This document shows, piece after piece, positions 24,002 to 34,419 of a DNA stretch of 47,956 nt. The notes under the pieces were generated by a model that worked only from the letters and a program-made list of their open reading frames with translations, was not told where the DNA came from and searched no databases. The stretch comes from Thiogranum sp. GTDB taxonomy: Bacteria > Pseudomonadota > Gammaproteobacteria > DSM-19610. The DNA lies in NCBI GenBank assembly GCA_022340245.1, contig JAJDOI010000002.1, positions 1 to 47,956 of the forward strand, in the 5' to 3' direction. The stretch's first letter is position 1, and every line of letters begins with the position of its first letter. The position numbers and the translations under genes were made by a program.

Positions 24002-24430
24002 TTACGCAGCGGCATAGTCGATATCTTCGACTTCTTCGATGGCATCGATGAACTGCAATTTTGTCATCCCGTCCATCAGTTCGACATGATAGCCCTCGGA
24101 CCAGGAAAGCAGGTTCTGGATCTCGTCACGGCGTGCTTCAGCGTCTTCATCAAACAGAAGAATGACCAGATAGGGTTTGTTGCAGCTGGTGATGTGCTTG
24201 ACACGTATGCGTGCGTCCGTCAGTTCCCGGACCCGTGAAGGGAGGCCGCCATTTTCGTTGATTTCCAGCTGCGGGCATGCAACCAACTTGAAATGCGAGG
24301 GCAGTCTTCCGTGGTTGCGCTGCCAGCGGTCTAGAACAGACAAGATGAAGCCGGGCACGCTTGCCACGCTCCAGCTCGCGATATAAACCGGTAGTCCGGT
24401 GATTTCCAACGGCTGCGAAGTCGATTCCAT
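24002..24430 (-). CDS. Hypothetical cytosolic protein divergent from Lrp-type regulator
   Basis: This 142-residue protein has no signal peptide or membrane segment and was not assigned to a family. It is acidic at the end (IEEVEDIDYAAA). It contains alternating strands and helices (LPVYIASWSVASVPGFI, FKLVACP, YLVILLF). The longer frame starts at 24469, but the ATG at 24430 has an AGGAGAGGA ribosome binding site and is preferred. It faces the Lrp-family gene across 164 bp of AT-rich DNA, so it is the likely target of that regulator. It is convergent with the Ntn hydrolase gene, 33 bp apart. Confidence 0.6.
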   Translation of the reverse strand: MESTSQPLEITGLPVYIASWSVASVPGFILSVLDRWQRNHGRLPSHFKLVACPQLEINENGGLPSRVRELTDARIRVKHITSCNKPYLVILLFDEDAEARRDEIQNLLSWSEGYHVELMDGMTKLQFIDAIEEVEDIDYAAA

Positions 24431-24511
24431 ATGTCCTCTCCTGCTCTGATCCCATCCGGTAAAGGTCAAGAGCAGTCTATAACAAAATATCTCTAATATG
24501 CCTAAAAATAG

Positions 24512-24525
24512 AAAATAATTATTTT
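24512..24525. promoter_or_regulatory. AT-rich palindrome, candidate Lrp-type operator
   Basis: AAAATAATTATTTT is a perfect 14-bp palindrome in the AT-rich divergent promoter region between the hypothetical gene and the Lrp-family gene. Lrp/AsnC proteins often bind such AT-rich symmetric sites near their own genes. The whole stretch 24480-24575 is far richer in A and T than the rest of the window. Confidence 0.45.
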
Positions 24526-24594
24526 ATTATTGAGATAATTCGAGTATATAGAAATATTATTCTAACGTAGTTCAATTATGGAGGAATCTGATTC

Positions 24595-25068
24595 ATGGAC
24601 GCTGTGGACAGGAAAATTCTGAATCTCCTTCAAACGGATGCCAGCCTGACGGTGAAGCAAATCGCCGAACAGATACCCCTGTCCGTGACGCCGTGCTGGA
24701 AGCGTATTCAGAAACTGGAAGACAAGCATTTTATCCGAGCCCGGGTCGCGCTGCTGGATCCCAAAATGGTCAATGCCAGCGTCACCGTATTTGTAGCGAT
24801 CAAGACTGACCAGCATACAGGTGAGTGGATAGAGCGCTTTGACCGGGAGGTGGCCAAGTTGCCGGAGGTCATGGAGGTCTATCGAATGAGCGGAGAAGTA
24901 GACTATTTGCTGCGCGTGGTGACCAGCAGTATTGAGGCCTATGACCAGTTTTATAAAAAGTTGATTGGCCGGATCGAGTTATCGAATGTCACATCCAGCT
25001 TTGCCATGGAGCAGATCAAGTACACCACGGCCCTGCCCATAAACATCGAGCCTGGTGATCGCCGCTGA
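24595..25068 (+). CDS. Lrp/AsnC-family transcriptional regulator
   Basis: This 157-residue protein has the N-terminal helix-turn-helix (MDAVDRKILNLLQTDASLTV, then IAEQIPLSVTPCWKRIQKLE). A C-terminal RAM/AsnC ligand-binding domain follows (VTVFVAIKTDQH, LPEVMEVYRMSGEVDYLLRVV). These proteins form octamers and respond to amino acids or related small molecules. The start has a GGAGG ribosome binding site. It is divergent from an unknown gene and followed, after 148 bp, by a quinone oxidoreductase. The VTPCWKRI segment is typical of a group that includes BkdR and similar local regulators, but the ligand is not known. Confidence 0.92.
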   Translation: MDAVDRKILNLLQTDASLTVKQIAEQIPLSVTPCWKRIQKLEDKHFIRARVALLDPKMVNASVTVFVAIKTDQHTGEWIERFDREVAKLPEVMEVYRMSGEVDYLLRVVTSSIEAYDQFYKKLIGRIELSNVTSSFAMEQIKYTTALPINIEPGDRR

Positions 25069-25216
25069 CTTCATCAGGGGCGTTCGAGCCCCGCATCTTT
25101 GGCGGTACAGTGAGGTAACCGCGAACAGGCGTATTTGGCTGTTTCACTGCCACGAGACTGTTTCAATTGTCGTTTTCGGGTGATAATAACCATTTTCCGC
25201 CCCCGGGGATGTTGTT

Positions 25217-26203
25217 ATGAAAGCGGTCTTGCTCGATGGCTTTGGCGGTCCGGAGGTGCTCAAGATCGCGGAAGTACAACAACCGACCCCTGGCGAGGGA
25301 CAGGTCCTCATTAAGGTCGCCGCAACATCGGTAAATCGGCCCGATATCGTGCAGCGCGAAGGTAATTATCCCCCACCAAAAGGCGATTCGGAAATTCCCG
25401 GTCTGGAGGTTGCCGGCGTTGTTGAAGTGACTGGAGCGGGAGTGACTTCATATCAGCGCGGAGATCGTGTCATGTCCCTCGTTGGCGGTGGTGGTTATGC
25501 GCAATATGCTGTCGCCTATGCTGATCACCTGATTCCGATTCCGGAAACCATGAGTTTCGAGTCGGCAGCCTGTGTCTGCGAAAGCTACATTACCGCGTTC
25601 CTGAATATCTTCATTCTAGGTGGTTTGAAAGACGGGCAGGTCTTGCTTGCCCATGGCGGTGGCGGCGGTGTAAACACAGCTGCTATCCAGTTGTGCCGAA
25701 CGCTGGTACCGAATGCCAGGGTTGTGGTTACCGCTTCTGCGGGAAAGGTCGAGCGTGTCAGGCAGCTCGGTACCGATCTCGTCATCAATTACCGGGAGGA
25801 AGATTTCGCAGAGGCGATCAGGGCGTATACCGCTAAAAAAGGCGCCGATGTTATTCTCGATCATCTTGGTGCGAGCTATCTGGCGCCGAATATGAAGTCA
25901 CTCGCTGTTGGCGGTGTTCTCATGATCATCGGCATCATGGGCGGCGCAAAGGCCGAGCTCAACCTGGCACTTATGATGGTCAAACGTCAGCGGATCATCG
26001 GTTCCGTACTTCGCTCTCGGTCAGTAGACGAGAAGCGGGAGATCGTTGCGGAGTTTTACCGAACCGTGATGCCGAAGTTTTCCGACTGCAGCATCGAGCC
26101 GGTTATCAGTCAGACCTATGCGCTCGAGGATGTTGCCGAAGCCCACAGGACGATGGAGCAGGGAAAACATTTCGGGAAGATCGTGCTGACGATAGATCCG
26201 TGA
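25217..26203 (+). CDS. NADPH:quinone oxidoreductase, PIG3-like MDR family
   Basis: This 328-residue protein belongs to the zinc-free medium-chain dehydrogenase branch. It has MKAVLLDGFGGPEVL, SVNRPDIVQREGNYPPP, the GLEVAGVV segment, and a Rossmann site in HGGGGGVNTAAIQL. DVILDHLGASYLAPN and the end HFGKIVL are also typical. The pattern NRPD-QR-G-YP-P matches the PIG3 (TP53I3) quinone oxidoreductase group. It reduces quinones or enoyl-type substrates with NADPH. The usual GASGGVG nucleotide loop is a run of glycines here. It follows the Lrp gene and precedes the malic enzyme, on the same strand. Confidence 0.85.
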   Translation: MKAVLLDGFGGPEVLKIAEVQQPTPGEGQVLIKVAATSVNRPDIVQREGNYPPPKGDSEIPGLEVAGVVEVTGAGVTSYQRGDRVMSLVGGGGYAQYAVAYADHLIPIPETMSFESAACVCESYITAFLNIFILGGLKDGQVLLAHGGGGGVNTAAIQLCRTLVPNARVVVTASAGKVERVRQLGTDLVINYREEDFAEAIRAYTAKKGADVILDHLGASYLAPNMKSLAVGGVLMIIGIMGGAKAELNLALMMVKRQRIIGSVLRSRSVDEKREIVAEFYRTVMPKFSDCSIEPVISQTYALEDVAEAHRTMEQGKHFGKIVLTIDP

Positions 26204-26307
26204 TCGCACCCGGTCCATAGCCCGCGTTCCTGGACTGATGAAACCGGGGAAGTCGGGGGAATCCTTACGAAAACCCAGCCTTGGCTGGTTCAGGGAGCAG
26301 TAACGTC

Positions 26308-27603
26308 ATGAACACAGAACTCTATAAAGCGGCCCTTGAATATCATCGTGCCGATCCCGCCGGCAAAGTGGCTATTGAAGTGACCAAGCCAATGGTTACT
26401 CAACTGGATCTTTCTCTGGCTTACTCGCCTGGCGTTGCGGCGGCGTGCGAGGAAATCGCACGCGATCCCAATGAGGCGTTCACTCTGACCGGGCGTGCAA
26501 ACCTGGTCGGTGTCATCACCAATGGTACGGCCGTTCTCGGGCTGGGTGCGATCGGGGCGCTTGCCGCAAAACCTGTGATGGAAGGCAAGGCGGCGCTGTT
26601 CAAGAAATTTTCCGGCATTAATGTGTTCGACATCGAGATCGAGGAGCGCGATCCGGCCAAGTTCGTGGACATCGTTGCCGGACTGGAGGCGACCTTCGGC
26701 GGGATTAACCTCGAGGACATCAAGGCTCCGGAATGTTTCGAAATCGAACAGGCGTTGCGTGAGCGTTTGAACATACCGGTGTTTCATGACGATCAGCATG
26801 GTACTGCCATCATCGTTGTCGCCGCACTCCTGAACGGGCTCCGCCTCGTCGGCAAGCAAATCGATACGGTTAAACTGGTGGTTTCAGGGGCGGGCGCGGC
26901 AGCGATAACCTGTCTTGATCTCCTGGTGAAGCTCGGGATGAAAAAGGAAAATATAACGGTAACGGATATTGCCGGTGTCGTGTATCAGGGCCGTAGCGAA
27001 GAAATGGATCGCTGGAAGGCATGCTATGCCATCGAGACCGGGGCGCGTACCTTGTCCGACGTGATTGAGGGGGCTGACATATTTCTGGGTCTTTCGGCAG
27101 GTGGTGTTTTGCGGCCCGAGATGGTCGCGCGCATGGCCGATGCGCCATTGATCTTCGCACTTGCCAATCCGACGCCTGAAATCTTCCCGGAAGATGCCAA
27201 AGCCGTTCGCCCCGACTGTATCATTGCAACCGGGCGTTCGGACTATCCGAACCAGGTCAATAATGCACTGTGTTTTCCGTTTATTTTTCGCGGCGCGCTG
27301 GACGTGGGGGCGACCGATTTCAGCGACGAAATGAAGATTACGTGCGTGCACGCTCTCGCCGATATTGCAGCCGCAGAAGTGCCGGACGTCGTACGTGAGG
27401 TATACGGTGAGGGGGTGCTCCATTTTGGGCCGGACTATATCATTCCAAAACCGTTTGATCCGAGATTGATTCTGGAGATCGCACCGGCGGTTGCCCGGGC
27501 TGCCATGGACAGCGGTGTGGCGACCCGGCCGCTCCCGGATCTGGAGGCATATCGAGAGCGCTTGCGTCAGTTCATATCCAGCGGTTCGTTTTACTCGCAG
27601 TAG
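26308..27603 (+). CDS. Malic enzyme, short form
   Basis: This 431-residue cytosolic enzyme decarboxylates malate to pyruvate with NAD(P)+. Motifs are [12 protein letters not shown], the tyrosine and lysine catalytic region around [10 protein letters not shown] and GKAALFKKF, metal-binding ED and DDQHGTAI, the nucleotide loop [10 protein letters not shown], and ANPTPEI. It lacks the C-terminal phosphotransacetylase-like domain of MaeB, so it is the short type. The frame is open from 26281, but the ATG at 26308 follows an AGGGAG ribosome binding site and begins [14 protein letters not shown], typical of the family. It could drain malate made from glyoxylate; that link is inference. Confidence 0.92.
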   Translation: MNTELYKAALEYHRADPAGKVAIEVTKPMVTQLDLSLAYSPGVAAACEEIARDPNEAFTLTGRANLVGVITNGTAVLGLGAIGALAAKPVMEGKAALFKKFSGINVFDIEIEERDPAKFVDIVAGLEATFGGINLEDIKAPECFEIEQALRERLNIPVFHDDQHGTAIIVVAALLNGLRLVGKQIDTVKLVVSGAGAAAITCLDLLVKLGMKKENITVTDIAGVVYQGRSEEMDRWKACYAIETGARTLSDVIEGADIFLGLSAGGVLRPEMVARMADAPLIFALANPTPEIFPEDAKAVRPDCIIATGRSDYPNQVNNALCFPFIFRGALDVGATDFSDEMKITCVHALADIAAAEVPDVVREVYGEGVLHFGPDYIIPKPFDPRLILEIAPAVARAAMDSGVATRPLPDLEAYRERLRQFISSGSFYSQ

Positions 27604-28049
27604 TGTTCGGTAAACTCGCTAACGACATCTTTCCGGCGCGATTGCGCGGTGAAAGATCAGACAGTTCGTGCAAGCTGCGTAGTTCGCCGTCGATGCGGCT
27701 TATGATAGGGGCCGGGCGGTCGCAAGCGCGACGTTCGTAGTGGATCCCTGGCGCCGGGGGGCGGGAGCGGATGCGGCCGAACAAGGATATGGGAAGGGGC
27801 TCTCTGTATGTCGGTGCGCCTGCTCGACGGGCGCGAGAACCTGCCGACCAGGAAAAGCGGTTTTAAGTCTTCAGCGGATCGCTTATGCGCGCCTGAAGGA
27901 CCGCCGCCGTGCCGGTCGGCAATCGCGAACTCGAACAAGTCGCCCACGAGGCTGTATAGCAAATAGCTTGTGCGACCTGTTCGAGTTCGCGGAACATGGT
28001 TTTGTGCGTTGAGGTCCCCCTGCCTGGAACATCAAGGCGCTAACAGGGA
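27604..28049. other. Non-coding gap between malic enzyme and rho
   Basis: No reading frame in these 446 bp resembles a protein. The main structure is the interrupted inverted repeat at 27924-27991. The gap marks the change from the accessory region to the housekeeping block; base use here is GC-rich and unlike the lower-GC stretch before it. Confidence 0.6.
27924..27991. repeat. Inverted repeat between malic enzyme and rho
   Basis: CGCGAACTCGAACA (27924-27937) is the exact reverse complement of TGTTCGAGTTCGCG (27978-27991). After one mismatch the pairing resumes with GTCGC and GCGAC, leaving a loop of about 28 bases. This makes a 20-bp stem downstream of both convergent genes. No T run follows. 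It may be a stem-loop of an RNA, a terminator-like element or a mobile-element end. Confidence 0.75.
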
Positions 28050-29303
28050 TTAACGTTTCATCGATTCAAAGAATTCGTCGTTGGTCTTGCTGTCTTTGAG
28101 TTTGTCCAGCAGGAACTCCATGGCGACGGTGTCTTCCATCGGGTGCAACAGCTTGCGCAGGATCCACACTTTCTGCAGTTCGTCGGGGGTGGTCAGCAGT
28201 TCTTCGCGGCGTGTGCCCGAACGGTTGATGTTGATGGCCGGGAAAACGCGTTTTTCGGCAATCTTGCGGTCCAGGTGGATCTCCATGTTGCCGGTACCCT
28301 TGAACTCTTCGTAGATAACGTCATCCATGCGGGAGCCGGTATCGACCAGGGCAGTGGCGATAATGGTCAGCGAACCGCCTTCCTCGATGTTGCGCGCGGC
28401 GCCAAAGAACCGCTTCGGACGGTGCAGGGCGTTGGCGTCGACGCCGCCGGTCAGGACCTTGCCGGAGGACGGTACGACGGTATTGTAGGCGCGGCCCAGG
28501 CGGGTGATGGAGTCCAGCAGAATCACCACGTCGAGCTTGTGTTCCACCAGCCGCTTGGCTTTTTCAATGACCATTTCGGCGACCTGCACATGGCGACTCG
28601 CCGGTTCGTCGAAGGTCGAAGACACGACTTCGCCGCGCACTGAGCGCGCCATTTCGGTGACTTCTTCCGGACGCTCGTCGATCAGCAAAACAATCAGGTA
28701 ACACTCCGGATGGTTGGCGGTTATCGACTGCGCGACATTCTGCAGCAACATTGTTTTACCCGCCTTGGGCGGCGACACAATCAGGCCGCGCTGCCCTTTG
28801 CCGATCGGCGAGGCGAGGTCGATGACGCGGGCGGTGATATCCTCGGTGCTGCCATTGCCCAACTCCAGCTTGAGGCGTTCGTTGGGGTGCAGCGGCGTGA
28901 GGTTCTCGAAAAGCACCTTGCCTTTGGCGTTCTCGGGCTTCTCGTAATTGATTTCGTTGACCTTGAGCAGGGCAAAGTAGCGCTCACCTTCTTTCGGCGG
29001 GCGAATCTTGCCGGATACTGTGTCGCCGGTGCGCAGCCCGAAGCGCCGGATCTGGCTGGGGGACACGTAGATATCGTCGGGACCCGCAAGGTAGGAGCTG
29101 TCCGAGGAACGCAGGAAGCCGAAGCCATCCTGGAGAATTTCCAGGACTCCGTCACCGAATATATCCTCGCCGCTCTTGGCGTGAGATTTGAGAATCGAGA
29201 AAATGACATCCTGTTTGCGCGATCGCGCGCCTTCTATACCCATCTCCTGGGCAATGTTGATCAGTTCGGATGCCGGTTTTTGCTTGAGTTCGGTCAGATT
29301 CAT
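28050..29303 (-). CDS. rho: Transcription termination factor Rho
   Basis: This 417-residue hexameric RNA helicase ends transcription at C-rich sites. It has the N-terminal helical and cold-shock-like RNA-binding domains ([31 protein letters not shown]). The ATPase part carries Walker A (SPPKAGKTM), [12 protein letters not shown], Walker B ([11 protein letters not shown]) and the Q-loop region [11 protein letters not shown]. The end DEFFESMKR is the classical C-terminus. Length and all motifs are normal. trxA lies upstream on the same strand with 153 bp between, the usual gammaproteobacterial arrangement. Confidence 0.98.
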   Translation of the reverse strand: MNLTELKQKPASELINIAQEMGIEGARSRKQDVIFSILKSHAKSGEDIFGDGVLEILQDGFGFLRSSDSSYLAGPDDIYVSPSQIRRFGLRTGDTVSGKIRPPKEGERYFALLKVNEINYEKPENAKGKVLFENLTPLHPNERLKLELGNGSTEDITARVIDLASPIGKGQRGLIVSPPKAGKTMLLQNVAQSITANHPECYLIVLLIDERPEEVTEMARSVRGEVVSSTFDEPASRHVQVAEMVIEKAKRLVEHKLDVVILLDSITRLGRAYNTVVPSSGKVLTGGVDANALHRPKRFFGAARNIEEGGSLTIIATALVDTGSRMDDVIYEEFKGTGNMEIHLDRKIAEKRVFPAININRSGTRREELLTTPDELQKVWILRKLLHPMEDTVAMEFLLDKLKDSKTNDEFFESMKR

Positions 29304-29361
29304 AATCGTTGGTATCGTTAGGTTGGAAGGAGCGGCACGGCCGTGCGGCGGTGGTTAACGG

Positions 29362-29384
29362 TACGCTGCTATTGCAGCAGCGTA
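29362..29384. repeat. Inverted repeat in the trxA-rho gap (rho leader)
   Basis: TACGCTGCT and AGCAGCGTA form a perfect 9-bp stem with a 5-base loop. It lies 58 bp upstream of the rho start codon and after trxA. rho leaders are known to take part in autogenous attenuation, so this hairpin may function in the rho leader RNA. No T run follows it on the rho strand. Confidence 0.55.
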
Positions 29385-29456
29385 TGTTGGTTTAGGTGCG
29401 TTGGATCGTTTCCATGACTCCAGGTTACAACCGGATACTACTGGCTCACTGTCCGG

Positions 29457-29783
29457 TTAAATGTTCGTGTCGATGAACGCCGTCAGCTGAGACTTGGACA
29501 GGGCGCCGACTTTGGTGGCTTCAACATTACCGTCTTTGAACAGCATCAGGGTCGGTATGCCGCGGATGCCATACTTGGGCGGCGTCTGCGGATTCTCGTC
29601 AATATTCAGCTTGGCGACCTTGATTTTGCCCTGATATTCGGTGGCAATCTCGGTAAGAATGGGAGCGATCATCTTGCAGGGTCCGCACCACTCGGCCCAG
29701 TAATCCACCAGAACCGGCTCGGGGGATTCAAGTACCTCATTTTGGAAAGAATCATCGGTCAAATAAACGATGTTATCGCTCAC
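29457..29783 (-). CDS. trxA: Thioredoxin 1
   Basis: This 108-residue cytosolic disulphide reductase has the active site [10 protein letters not shown] and the cis-proline loop [11 protein letters not shown]. Length is typical. The start is GTG at 29783 (the family start [13 protein letters not shown]), with a strong AGGAGG ribosome binding site. A TATAAT -10 box lies on the minus strand at 29820-29815. The gene is divergent from rhlB and upstream of rho, a conserved layout. Confidence 0.98.
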   Translation of the reverse strand: MSDNIVYLTDDSFQNEVLESPEPVLVDYWAEWCGPCKMIAPILTEIATEYQGKIKVAKLNIDENPQTPPKYGIRGIPTLMLFKDGNVEATKVGALSKSQLTAFIDTNI

Positions 29784-30022
29784 GCTGCGGGCCTCCTGAC
29801 CACTCGAATAGAATATTATACAGTTTGAATAAGAAAACGGGGGTGCAAAATAAAAACGCGGGCCTTTTCAGACTGAACTGCTTTCGGACGCCTGTTTTTC
29901 AGTCAGGCCAATGGCATTGGCAAGAGGGCGAACTGCAGTAAAGCTAATTTCAGCCCAAAAAGCGTCAGATTGCAAGCCTAAAGCTGAGAATTAAGTTGAT
30001 AAATTGGTTATGCTTCGCTCCC

Positions 30023-31312
30023 ATGACACAGAACGCAACCACAGATATCTCATTCGGGCATTTCGATTTGCCTTCGGAGTTGGCTCAAGGTATTGAGGAG
30101 GCTGGATTTTTTGCCTGCACGCCGATTCAGGAGAAGACATTGCCGCTAACCCTGGCGGGTAAAGATGTCGCCGGGCAGGCGCAAACCGGCACCGGTAAGA
30201 CGGCCGCATTTCTGATTGCGGCGTTCAATCACCTGCTGCGCCACCCCGCGGATGCAAGCCGCAAGCCCAACCAGGCTCGCGCCCTGATGCTGGCACCGAC
30301 CCGGGAACTCGCCATCCAGATTCATCGGGACGCAACAAAACTCGGGCAGCATACCGGGCTGCGGATCGGGCTGGCCTACGGTGGCACCGACTATGACCGC
30401 CAGCGCCAGCAGCTTGCCGAAGGCGTGGACGTATTGATCGGCACGCCGGGTCGCATCATCGACTTTTTCAAGCAGCATGTTTTCGATTTGCGTATGGCGC
30501 AGGTGGTGGTGCTCGACGAAGCCGACCGGATGTTCGATCTCGGTTTCATCAAGGACGTGCGCTATCTGCTGCGCCGCTGTCCGCCGCCGGAGCAGCGCCT
30601 CGGCCTGCTGTTTTCCGCGACACTGTCGTTGCGCGTCAGTGAACTGGCCTACGAACACATGAACAACCCGCAGCAGGTGCAGGTAGAGCCGGAACAGGTA
30701 ACCGCGCGGCACGTGAGGCAAGTGGTGTACCACACTGCCAACGAGGACAAGATTCCCTTGCTGTTGGGCCTTATGAAGCGCATCGGCGCCCAGCGCAGCA
30801 TTGTGTTTGTGAACATGAAGCGGGATGCCGAGAAAGTCTGGAGCTACCTCGAGGGCAATGGGCTGAAATCCGCGATTCTCTCCGGCGACGTGCCGCAGAA
30901 GAAGCGCCAGTCGCTGCTCAGGCAGTTCCAGGATGGCGAGTTGGCGATCCTGGTGGCGACCGACGTGGCGGCGCGTGGGCTGCACATCCCCGATGTCAGC
31001 CATGTCTTCAACTACGATCTCCCGCAGGATGCGGAAGACTACGTGCACCGGATCGGGCGTACCGCGCGCCTGGGGGCTGACGGGGACGCCATCAGCTTTG
31101 CCTGCGAACGCTACGTTTATTCGCTGCCGGATATCGAGGAGTACATCGGCCAGTCGATCCCGGTGGAGCCGGTCGCCGACGAGCTGTTGGTGAAGCCCGC
31201 GCCGCCGGTGGCGCGCCCCAAGCGGGAATTGCCGCCAAGAAGGGACGCCGGGGGACGCCGGAGAGGCCCGAAACCGTCCGGAAAGCGCCGCTCGCCCCCC
31301 CGGGCATCGTGA
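30023..31312 (+). CDS. rhlB: ATP-dependent RNA helicase RhlB
   Basis: This 429-residue DEAD-box helicase works in mRNA decay with RNase E. It has the Q motif ([14 protein letters not shown]), Walker [21 protein letters not shown] ([14 protein letters not shown]), SAT, and the second-domain motifs [13 protein letters not shown] and [10 protein letters not shown]. The C-terminal tail is short, basic and rich in Arg and Pro. The call RhlB rather than another DEAD-box protein comes from [16 protein letters not shown], the LGLAYGG segment, and the trxA-rho neighbourhood. The ATG at 30023 fits the family start; a TTG at 29996 is also in frame. Confidence 0.93.
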   Translation: MTQNATTDISFGHFDLPSELAQGIEEAGFFACTPIQEKTLPLTLAGKDVAGQAQTGTGKTAAFLIAAFNHLLRHPADASRKPNQARALMLAPTRELAIQIHRDATKLGQHTGLRIGLAYGGTDYDRQRQQLAEGVDVLIGTPGRIIDFFKQHVFDLRMAQVVVLDEADRMFDLGFIKDVRYLLRRCPPPEQRLGLLFSATLSLRVSELAYEHMNNPQQVQVEPEQVTARHVRQVVYHTANEDKIPLLLGLMKRIGAQRSIVFVNMKRDAEKVWSYLEGNGLKSAILSGDVPQKKRQSLLRQFQDGELAILVATDVAARGLHIPDVSHVFNYDLPQDAEDYVHRIGRTARLGADGDAISFACERYVYSLPDIEEYIGQSIPVEPVADELLVKPAPPVARPKRELPPRRDAGGRRRGPKPSGKRRSPPRAS

Positions 31313-31472
31313 CGGGGCGGGTGGCGGTGGAACCCCTTCGAGACGCGGCGGTCGAATTGAGCTACAATTTAACCCACTTAAAAATAATAGATTAGCGTCA
31401 GGCATTTAAGTTCTTTGCCAAGCGGCCGCGGTTAAATACTCAGGGATATAGTGAAGTTACAGAATCAGCACC

Positions 31473-32387
31473 ATGGTGAGTCTCACTCTTCCACAATCCG
31501 CTCTGCAGAACTGGCTGCGTCCGGAGCGCAGTGGCCAGGTCGCCAGGCTGGTGAATATCCTGCTGGCTATCTGGCTGGCCTGGGTGCTGGCGGGCCTGAG
31601 TTGGCTGCTCCTGCCCGAGCCCCGGGAGGACGGTGCGTCGCAGCCCGGGGTGCCTGTATCCGCGCCGGTGCAGCCCTCGAAACCGCGTATCGATGAACGG
31701 CAGATTGCCGCCTGGCATGTTTTCGGCGAGGCCCGCGACGACCAGCCCGCGCCGAAAGTAGCCGCGGTTGATGCGCCCGATACCAGCCTGAAACTGAACT
31801 TGCGCGGCGTGTTTGCCAGCGACGACGCCGGTAAGGCACGCGCCATTATCGCGGACCCGCGGGGCAAGGAAGATCACTACGCCGTGGGTGACGCCTTGCC
31901 GGGCGGTGCCAAGCTGTCGGAAATTTACCGCGACCGTATTATCCTGGAGAGAAACGGCCGCTACGAAACGCTTCGGTTACCCAAGGAACGTACCTCCGCG
32001 GTGCTCGACGGCCCCGGTGCGGGCGAGAGCGCGGGGGTGCTCGGTGGCGCGGGCAAAGCGGCGGCCTTCACCAGGTACCGCAATGAGATCAGGCAGAACC
32101 CGTCGGCGTTCATGAATTACGTGCGGGCGACGCCGGCACGCGGTAGCGATGGCAAATTTGTGGGCTTTCGCCTGCAGGCCGGTCCACAGCGCGGTGCGCT
32201 CAAGGAACTGGGCCTGAAACCCGGAGATGTCGTGACGGCCATCAACGGTGTGCAGATCGATTCGCCGGCAAAGGGTATGAAAGCCATGCAGGCGCTGGGC
32301 GAGGGGGACAATGTGAATGTCACGCTGCTGCGCGGCGGGCAGGAAACGTCCCTGAGTCTTACACTGCCGTCGACGAATAGGAAATAG
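31473..32387 (+). CDS. gspC: Type II secretion system protein C
   Basis: This 304-residue inner-membrane protein has a short cytosolic N-terminus, one membrane helix (about residues 24-47, ARLVNILLAIWLAWVLAGL), and a proline-rich linker. A periplasmic homology region follows (IAAWHVFGEA through YETLRLP, about 75-170), then a PDZ domain (about 205-300, GFRLQAGPQRGALKELGLKPGD with VTAINGVQ). It links the inner-membrane platform to the GspD secretin. It heads the run gspC-gspD-gspE-gspF. A possible promoter lies around 31360 (TTGAGC...TACAAT), but spacing is poor. Confidence 0.93.
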   Translation: MVSLTLPQSALQNWLRPERSGQVARLVNILLAIWLAWVLAGLSWLLLPEPREDGASQPGVPVSAPVQPSKPRIDERQIAAWHVFGEARDDQPAPKVAAVDAPDTSLKLNLRGVFASDDAGKARAIIADPRGKEDHYAVGDALPGGAKLSEIYRDRIILERNGRYETLRLPKERTSAVLDGPGAGESAGVLGGAGKAAAFTRYRNEIRQNPSAFMNYVRATPARGSDGKFVGFRLQAGPQRGALKELGLKPGDVVTAINGVQIDSPAKGMKAMQALGEGDNVNVTLLRGGQETSLSLTLPSTNRK

Positions 32388-32415
32388 TATTCAGGAATGC
32401 AGGAGCGGAATCGAA

Positions 32416-34419
32416 GTGAAAGCGCGGGTCAATAATCGCAGGCAATGGCTGTACGCCGCATGGCTGCTGTGCCTGTTGTGGGCTGCGCCGCTGTTTGCAC
32501 AGACGATTACCCTGAACCTCAAAGACGCCGATATCAACGCCCTGATCGGCACCGTGGCCGAGGTCAGTGGTAAGAATTTCATTGTTGACCCTCGCGTCAA
32601 AGGCAAGGTTACGGTGATTTCCTCGCGCCCGATGGACGCGGGCGAAGTCTATGAGGTGTTCCTGTCGATCCTGAAAGTGCATGGTTTTGCCGCCGTGCCA
32701 AGTGGCGCGGTTATCAAGATCGTTCCGGACGTCAGTGCCAAGCAGGACAGTATTCCCAACGCCACCGACAAGGAACCGGGCGTCGGTGACGAAATGGTAA
32801 CGCGGGTCGTCCAGGTCGACCATGTCGCCGCCGCGCAGCTGGTGCCGATCCTGCGGCCGCTGGTGCCGCAGCAGGGCCACCTGGCTGCTTACCCGGCCAC
32901 CAATGTGCTGATCATCTCCGACCGGGCCGAAAATGTGACCCGACTGGTGAGCATTATCCGACGCATTGATAAGGTCAGCGACAGCGAAATTGAAGTCATC
33001 CGGCTGCAACACGCCTCTGCGGCCGAGGTGGTACGTATTCTCAACGCCATCAGCCGCTCGACAGCGGGGGCGGGCAAGACGCCCGGAGTCGCCTCCGAGG
33101 CGCTGGTTGCGGACGAGCGTACCAACAGTGTGCTGCTGGGCGGCGACCGCGCCGAACGGTTACGGCTGCGCGCGATTATTTCGCACCTTGATACGCCGCT
33201 GGAATCCGAAGGCAATACCAAGGTCATCTACCTCAAGTACGCCAAGGCTCCCGACCTTGTGGAGGTCCTCCAGGGTGTGGGGAAAACCCAGGGCGAAGAA
33301 GTCAAGAAAGCCAAGGCGACAGCAGGCAGCATCGAGAAGGAACTGGATATTCACGCTGACGAGGCGACCAATTCGCTGGTGATCACGGCGCCACCGTCGT
33401 TGATGCGCTCGCTGGAAAGCGTGATACGCCAGCTGGATATACGCCGCGCGCAGGTGCTCGTCGATGCCATCATCGCCGAGGTCGGCGAGAACAAGGCGCG
33501 CCAGTTGGGTATCCAGTGGGCGGTGTTTGATCTGAGCGGGCAGACCGCCCCGGTCGGCGGCACCAACTTTAACAATGTCGGCACCAACCTGGTGGACATC
33601 GCGCAAGGTGTCATTGACAGAAGTCTGGTCGGTCTTACCCCCGGCCTGTCGTTCGGTATCGGCAAACTGGGCAACGATGGGGTCAATTTCGCCGCGGTCA
33701 TGCAGGCGCTGGCCACAGACGGTGATTCGAACATTCTTTCGACGCCATCGCTGCTTACGCTGGACAACGAAGAGGCCGAGATTGTCGTCGGTCAGAATGT
33801 GCCTTTTGTTACCGGCTCGTTCACCGACACGGGCTCCGGCGGTGGCGGCTCGGTCAATCCTTTTCAGACCATTCAGCGACAGGATGTCGGCATCACCCTC
33901 AAGATAAAGCCGCAGATCAATGAGGGCGACGCCGTGGTTATGCAGATCGAACAGGAAGTGTCATCGATCGCCAACGATGCACAGGCCTCGGATCTGATCA
34001 CCAACAAGCGTTCCATCAAGACCAACGTGCTGGCCAAGGACGGGCAGATCATTGTACTGGGTGGTCTGATAGAGGACCGCGTGCGCCAGTCGGAGCAGAA
34101 AGTGCCTTTACTCGGCGACCTGCCGCTGATAGGCGCGTTGTTCCGCGCCAAGTCCAGCAATGTCGACAAGGCCAATCTGATGGTATTTATCCATCCGACG
34201 ATTCTGCGCGACGCGGGTACGGCGGACAGCTACACGGCCAGCAAATACAACCTGATTCGCGCCGTGGAATCGCAGTCCTTCAAGGAGGGCGTGTTCATGA
34301 CGCCGGAGGTACCGCAACCCAGGTTGCCGGAAATGCAGAAGCTGCTGGAGTTGCCACCACCGTTTGAGGACACACCCGCGGGTGCTGCCAAGAAACCCGG
34401 ATCAGACGGCGATGGATGA
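32416..34419 (+). CDS. gspD: Type II secretion system secretin GspD
   Basis: This 667-residue outer-membrane channel has a signal peptide ([19 protein letters not shown]). The N0 domain follows ([20 protein letters not shown]), then three repeated N1-N3 domains ([44 protein letters not shown]) and a secretin domain from about residue 370 to 590. The secretin part shows the gate-region [30 protein letters not shown] and [17 protein letters not shown]-terminal S-type segment would bind a pilotin. The start is GTG at 32416. The gene is 28 bp after gspC and overlaps gspE by 8 bp. Confidence 0.96.
   Translation: MKARVNNRRQWLYAAWLLCLLWAAPLFAQTITLNLKDADINALIGTVAEVSGKNFIVDPRVKGKVTVISSRPMDAGEVYEVFLSILKVHGFAAVPSGAVIKIVPDVSAKQDSIPNATDKEPGVGDEMVTRVVQVDHVAAAQLVPILRPLVPQQGHLAAYPATNVLIISDRAENVTRLVSIIRRIDKVSDSEIEVIRLQHASAAEVVRILNAISRSTAGAGKTPGVASEALVADERTNSVLLGGDRAERLRLRAIISHLDTPLESEGNTKVIYLKYAKAPDLVEVLQGVGKTQGEEVKKAKATAGSIEKELDIHADEATNSLVITAPPSLMRSLESVIRQLDIRRAQVLVDAIIAEVGENKARQLGIQWAVFDLSGQTAPVGGTNFNNVGTNLVDIAQGVIDRSLVGLTPGLSFGIGKLGNDGVNFAAVMQALATDGDSNILSTPSLLTLDNEEAEIVVGQNVPFVTGSFTDTGSGGGGSVNPFQTIQRQDVGITLKIKPQINEGDAVVMQIEQEVSSIANDAQASDLITNKRSIKTNVLAKDGQIIVLGGLIEDRVRQSEQKVPLLGDLPLIGALFRAKSSNVDKANLMVFIHPTILRDAGTADSYTASKYNLIRAVESQSFKEGVFMTPEVPQPRLPEMQKLLELPPPFEDTPAGAAKKPGSDGDG

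Noticed and set aside
27978-27991. T-arm-like TGTTCGAGTTCGC as part of a tRNA gene
   Set aside because: No acceptor stem, anticodon arm or D-arm can be built around it; the sequence pairs with an upstream arm instead.
27657-28012. Overlapping frames of about 90-100 codons on both strands before rho
   Set aside because: Neither shows a motif, start signal or sensible composition, and both cover the inverted repeat.
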